From Planctomycetota bacterium (lineage in GTDB: Bacteria; Planctomycetota; GCA-002687715), in the NCBI GenBank assembly GCA_002687715.1, contig NZBC01000026.1:1-52342 (forward strand): 52,342 nucleotides of DNA, in the 5' to 3' direction. Positions 50,019 to 52,342 of the stretch are shown here, in pieces. Numbering within the stretch: the stretch's first letter is position 1; every line of letters starts with the position of its first letter. Both the position numbers and the translations under genes were made by a program. The notes below the pieces were generated by a model that did not search any database, was not told where the DNA came from, and saw only the letters and a program-made list of their open reading frames with translations.

Positions 50019-52124
50019 GTGACGTCCCCTCGGTTCGACGACCCGCACCGGGGTCACCACCGCCTGCTCGTCATCTTCGTGGCGGTGGTCGGGTTCGCGA
50101 GCTACGCGGGCAACCTCGACACGTACTTCGTCAAGGACGACCTCTCGATGGGGATGTTCACCGACGAGGACGGCGGATTCCGATTCGAGGGCTGGTGGAA
50201 GCAGCTCGGCTGGCCGACCGAGCGCACGTGGGACGACATCTGGCGCCCGATCCCGGCCCTGTCTTGGGCGCTCGACTACGTGGTATTCGGCCCCGACCCG
50301 GTGGCGTTCCACATCGGGAACGTCCTTCTCCACGTCCTCTGCTGCGTGCTGCTCTACTGGCTCGTGAATCGCCTCACGCGCTTCCGTAATCCGCTCGCCG
50401 GGTTCTTCGGCGCGATGATGTTCGCCGTCTTCCCCGTCAACCCCGAGGCCGTGTTGTGGCTCACCCAGCGCACCGTCCTGATGGGGCTCGCGTTCTCGTT
50501 TCTGGCCATGATCCTGTTCGACGCGTGGATGCACCGACGACGAACCCGGCTGTTCGTCCTGGCCTGGATCTGCGTCGTCCTCGGCACGCTGAGTCGCGAG
50601 CACGCGCTCCCGCTGCCGGGCGTGTTCTGCACCATGGCGCTGTTCTGCGGCCCGGCCCGGCCGCTCGCCACGCGGTTCAAGGACATTGGCAAGGTCATCG
50701 CAGTGGGCATCGCGTTCATCGCGGCCTACTTCGCGTGCCGCTACGCCATCTGGGGACGCTTCACTGGCCCCTACTCCGGCTATCCGACCAACGCTGCCTA
50801 TGCGGCCGCCAACGACGTCTTTGGACGCTTCGGCGAGACGGTCCGCATCTGTCTGGTCCCGGGCAACGCCGACTGGTTCCAGCGGCCCGCGTTCGGGGAC
50901 CTGTCCTGGCTCGCCCTGCTCATCTGGCTCGAGTCCGCGTTGCTCGCGATCGCCGTGTTCCACATGATCCGCAGCTGGACCCGCGCGCGCGATGCGTTCG
51001 GCTTCGCCGCCGTCGTGGTCGTGTTCACGTTCACCGCGTGGATCCCGGTGTGGGAAGTGTTCTGGGTCAACCCGAACCTGCTCAACTCACGGTCGGCGTA
51101 TCACCTCGTGGCCATGCTCGTGGCATGGCTCGGCGTGACGCTGGTCGACCCGTGGTGCCCGACCAGGACTTCGCGCGGGGCGCTGGCGCGGCTACTCGTC
51201 CCGACGGTCGCAGCGGCCCTGTTCACCGTCGTCCTGCAGGTGAACCTCCGGTCCTGGGACGTCGGCGGCGCCCAGGTTCGGGGGCTCCAGGAAGCGGTGG
51301 TCCAGGAGTCGAAGCGCCACGGCCCGGATGCGGTGTACGTCGTGTTCGAAACCCCCAGCGAGTACCGCGGCTGCCCGACCATCGACAACAATCTCTTCGC
51401 GTTGTGCCAGCCGCCCTTCCTGCACCGGCGGGTGCTCGCGTTTCCGTTCGTGAGTGGACATCGCGCGCTGTGGCCGGGTCGGGCACTCGACCCCGACGGT
51501 CGGCTGCGCCAGTGGCGTGACGGCGTCGCCGGGCCGTCGCGACGACCGATCGCCTACTACCGAGCGACACCGAACCCTCCCGGGCTCCGCGCGCTCTTCG
51601 GCGCCCCGGAATCGCCGCAGGGAGACGCGCCCCCCTCCCCCGCGTTCCCCGAGGACGGCGGGCTCGTCATCATCGGGCCGGACGGACGAGCGCTGTGGCC
51701 AACGGCGCGACCGCCGGTCCCGGAAGCGGGCCTCGAGCGAACCTCCCTCGACCTCGCGACCCTGCGTCGCCCCTCCCCTGGCACGGCGAAGGAGGTGGAC
51801 GTGGACGTCGCACCCGACCTCCGATTCGTCTTCGACGCTCCCACGGGCCAGACGCGATGGGTGCTCCACCTCGATACGCCCCTGCTGTCCGTCGCCCTGA
51901 AGCTCGCCGCCGAGCGGAACGCGCGCCGGGTCGGCGGACGCGTCGTCTACCGACTCAGTGCCGGCAATCTCGATCCGGAAGGCGACACGATCCCGTGGCC
52001 GCTCTTCCCGCAGTGGATCGATGGCGCACTGCCCGTGATGTGGCGCGTCGAGGCTCAGGATGCCGCTGGCGCCGCCATCGGGCTGTCACGCACGTCGCGA
52101 CTGGTCATCCTCGACGCCCGCTGA
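50019..52124 (+). CDS. GT-C-like polytopic membrane protein with large C-terminal domain
   Basis: A 701-residue protein with about 9-11 predicted membrane helices in residues 1-420 and a soluble tail of about 280 residues. It looks like a PMT/ArnT-type GT-C protein: SYAGNLDTYFVKDDLSMGM (an early acidic loop between helices 1 and 2), WRPIPALSWALDYVVFGPDPVAFHIGN, FPVNPEAVLWLTQRTVLMG. The tail is proline-rich and has a beta-rich end (VDVAPDLRFVFDAPTGQ). Donor and acceptor are unknown. The GTG start lies one base after the nucleotidyltransferase stop, so the two are coupled. It is the last gene of the window and is followed by a REP cluster. Confidence 0.8.
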   Translation: MTSPRFDDPHRGHHRLLVIFVAVVGFASYAGNLDTYFVKDDLSMGMFTDEDGGFRFEGWWKQLGWPTERTWDDIWRPIPALSWALDYVVFGPDPVAFHIGNVLLHVLCCVLLYWLVNRLTRFRNPLAGFFGAMMFAVFPVNPEAVLWLTQRTVLMGLAFSFLAMILFDAWMHRRRTRLFVLAWICVVLGTLSREHALPLPGVFCTMALFCGPARPLATRFKDIGKVIAVGIAFIAAYFACRYAIWGRFTGPYSGYPTNAAYAAANDVFGRFGETVRICLVPGNADWFQRPAFGDLSWLALLIWLESALLAIAVFHMIRSWTRARDAFGFAAVVVVFTFTAWIPVWEVFWVNPNLLNSRSAYHLVAMLVAWLGVTLVDPWCPTRTSRGALARLLVPTVAAALFTVVLQVNLRSWDVGGAQVRGLQEAVVQESKRHGPDAVYVVFETPSEYRGCPTIDNNLFALCQPPFLHRRVLAFPFVSGHRALWPGRALDPDGRLRQWRDGVAGPSRRPIAYYRATPNPPGLRALFGAPESPQGDAPPSPAFPEDGGLVIIGPDGRALWPTARPPVPEAGLERTSLDLATLRRPSPGTAKEVDVDVAPDLRFVFDAPTGQTRWVLHLDTPLLSVALKLAAERNARRVGGRVVYRLSAGNLDPEGDTIPWPLFPQWIDGALPVMWRVEAQDAAGAAIGLSRTSRLVILDAR

Positions 52125-52143
52125 GCCGCACCTGGCTCTTCCG

Positions 52144-52191
52144 GGAGCGCGGACCTCCAGGTCCGCCGGGAGCGCGGACCTCCAGGTCCGC
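52144..52191 (+). repeat. Two tandem REP elements
   Basis: Two complete copies in direct orientation, with a repeat period of 25 bases: GGAG at 52144-52147 and 52169-52172, each followed by C, GCGGACCT, CC and AGGTCCGC. They lie 20 bases after the last gene stop. CTCTTCCG precedes the first, as at 12927-12934 and 30527-30534. Confidence 0.9.
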
Positions 52192-52221
52192 TCTGGGTCA
52201 GGTTTCGGCTTCGCCGTCAGA

Positions 52222-52244
52222 GCGGACCTGGAGGTCCGCGCTCC
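52222..52244 (-). repeat. REP element, inverted
   Basis: GCGGACCT (52222-52229), GG, AGGTCCGC (52232-52239), then GCTCC: the inverted form of the copies at 52144-52191, separated from them by 30 bases including TTCGGCTTCGCCG. Forward and inverted copies together make a composite (BIME-like) block. Confidence 0.9.
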
Positions 52245-52249
52245 CATCC

Positions 52250-52289
52250 AGAGCAGGTTGCTTCACACGCTCTGGAGGTCCGCGCTCCC
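52250..52289 (-). repeat. Half REP with extended repeat sequence
   Basis: AGAGCAGGTTGCTTCACAC (52250-52268) is the inverted form of the extended motif seen at 12912-12930. It is followed by CTCTGGAGGTCCGC and GCTCCC (52271-52289), the same truncated form as at 73-91. Bases 52290-52342 hold TCGGCTTCGCCGGCGG and no gene. Confidence 0.75.
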
Positions 52290-52342
52290 GGGACTCGGCT
52301 TCGCCGGCGGAGGGGAGTTAGTGCTGTGCCGCCGCGTCCACC

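Noticed and set aside
52144..52244. Short regularly spaced palindromic repeats resembling a mini-CRISPR
   Set aside because: Copies occur in both orientations, the spacing is 25 bases with almost no spacer between the tandem copies, and there is no cas gene. They fit REP elements.

Overview
The window is a stretch of very GC-rich (high sixties percent by eye) bacterial chromosome, densely coding on both strands. It most likely comes from an uncultured member of the Planctomycetota. The evidence is the secreted beta-propeller protein at 47181-48608 with its planctomycete-style C-terminal beta-sandwich, the tandem YfhO-type membrane proteins, the EboA protein, the futalosine menaquinone enzyme and the style of the RAYT transposase. 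This placement is inferred from protein style, not from a marker gene; no rRNA or tRNA gene was seen.

Layout. 95-4766 is a B12/deoxynucleotide block: a thioredoxin-fold [2Fe-2S] ferredoxin and class II ribonucleotide reductase (nrdJ) on the minus strand, divergent from a PduO-type cobalamin adenosyltransferase that makes the NrdJ cofactor. The 424-base gap between them carries a strong multi-stem RNA candidate. 4812-10205 is a minus-strand leucine/isovalerate catabolic operon (liuB, liuC, liuD split into two genes, liuE), preceded by a NYN/LOTUS gene (10218-10994). 11141-12870 holds a DEAD-box helicase with a DEFD motif and an ArfB-like hydrolase. 12980-17778 has a beta-propeller, a PfkB kinase and a coupled operon of HEAT-repeat lipoprotein, DUF366 protein and LPG-synthase-type flippase. 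17935-24131 is a long minus-strand run: thioredoxin, DHH phosphoesterase, MBL hydrolase, PepA, LON-domain protein, TatD-like hydrolase, EboA. 24233-25818 is a FetA/FetB-like ABC exporter. 25970-29378 couples a secreted HEXXH protease to MqnC and a DinB-domain protein.

29379-30687 is a small mobile-DNA island: a RAYT (REP-associated tyrosine transposase) gene flanked by inverted copies of a REP palindrome. The same REP family recurs at 73-91, 12930-12951, 17828-17897 and 52144-52289. From 30688 to 52124 the window is a surface-polysaccharide region in two divergent arms. The minus arm has a Wzm/Wzt ABC exporter, a methyltransferase/GT-A-like fusion, a radical SAM/SPASM enzyme, a GT2 and a GNAT. 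The plus arm has a UGM-like flavoprotein, two methyltransferases, two YfhO-family membrane proteins, a polyprenol-phosphate GT2, a secreted propeller, a sugar nucleotidyltransferase and a GT-C-like membrane protein.

Genes within operons very often overlap by exactly four bases (ATGA or GTGA), which I used to choose many starts. The most interesting items are the RAYT/REP system, the structured nrdJ/adenosyltransferase intergenic region, the split methylcrotonyl-CoA carboxylase alpha subunit, the reduced ebo pair, the DUF366/flippase operon, the radical SAM enzyme in a polysaccharide export operon, and an orphan minus-strand terminator at 48637-48677.
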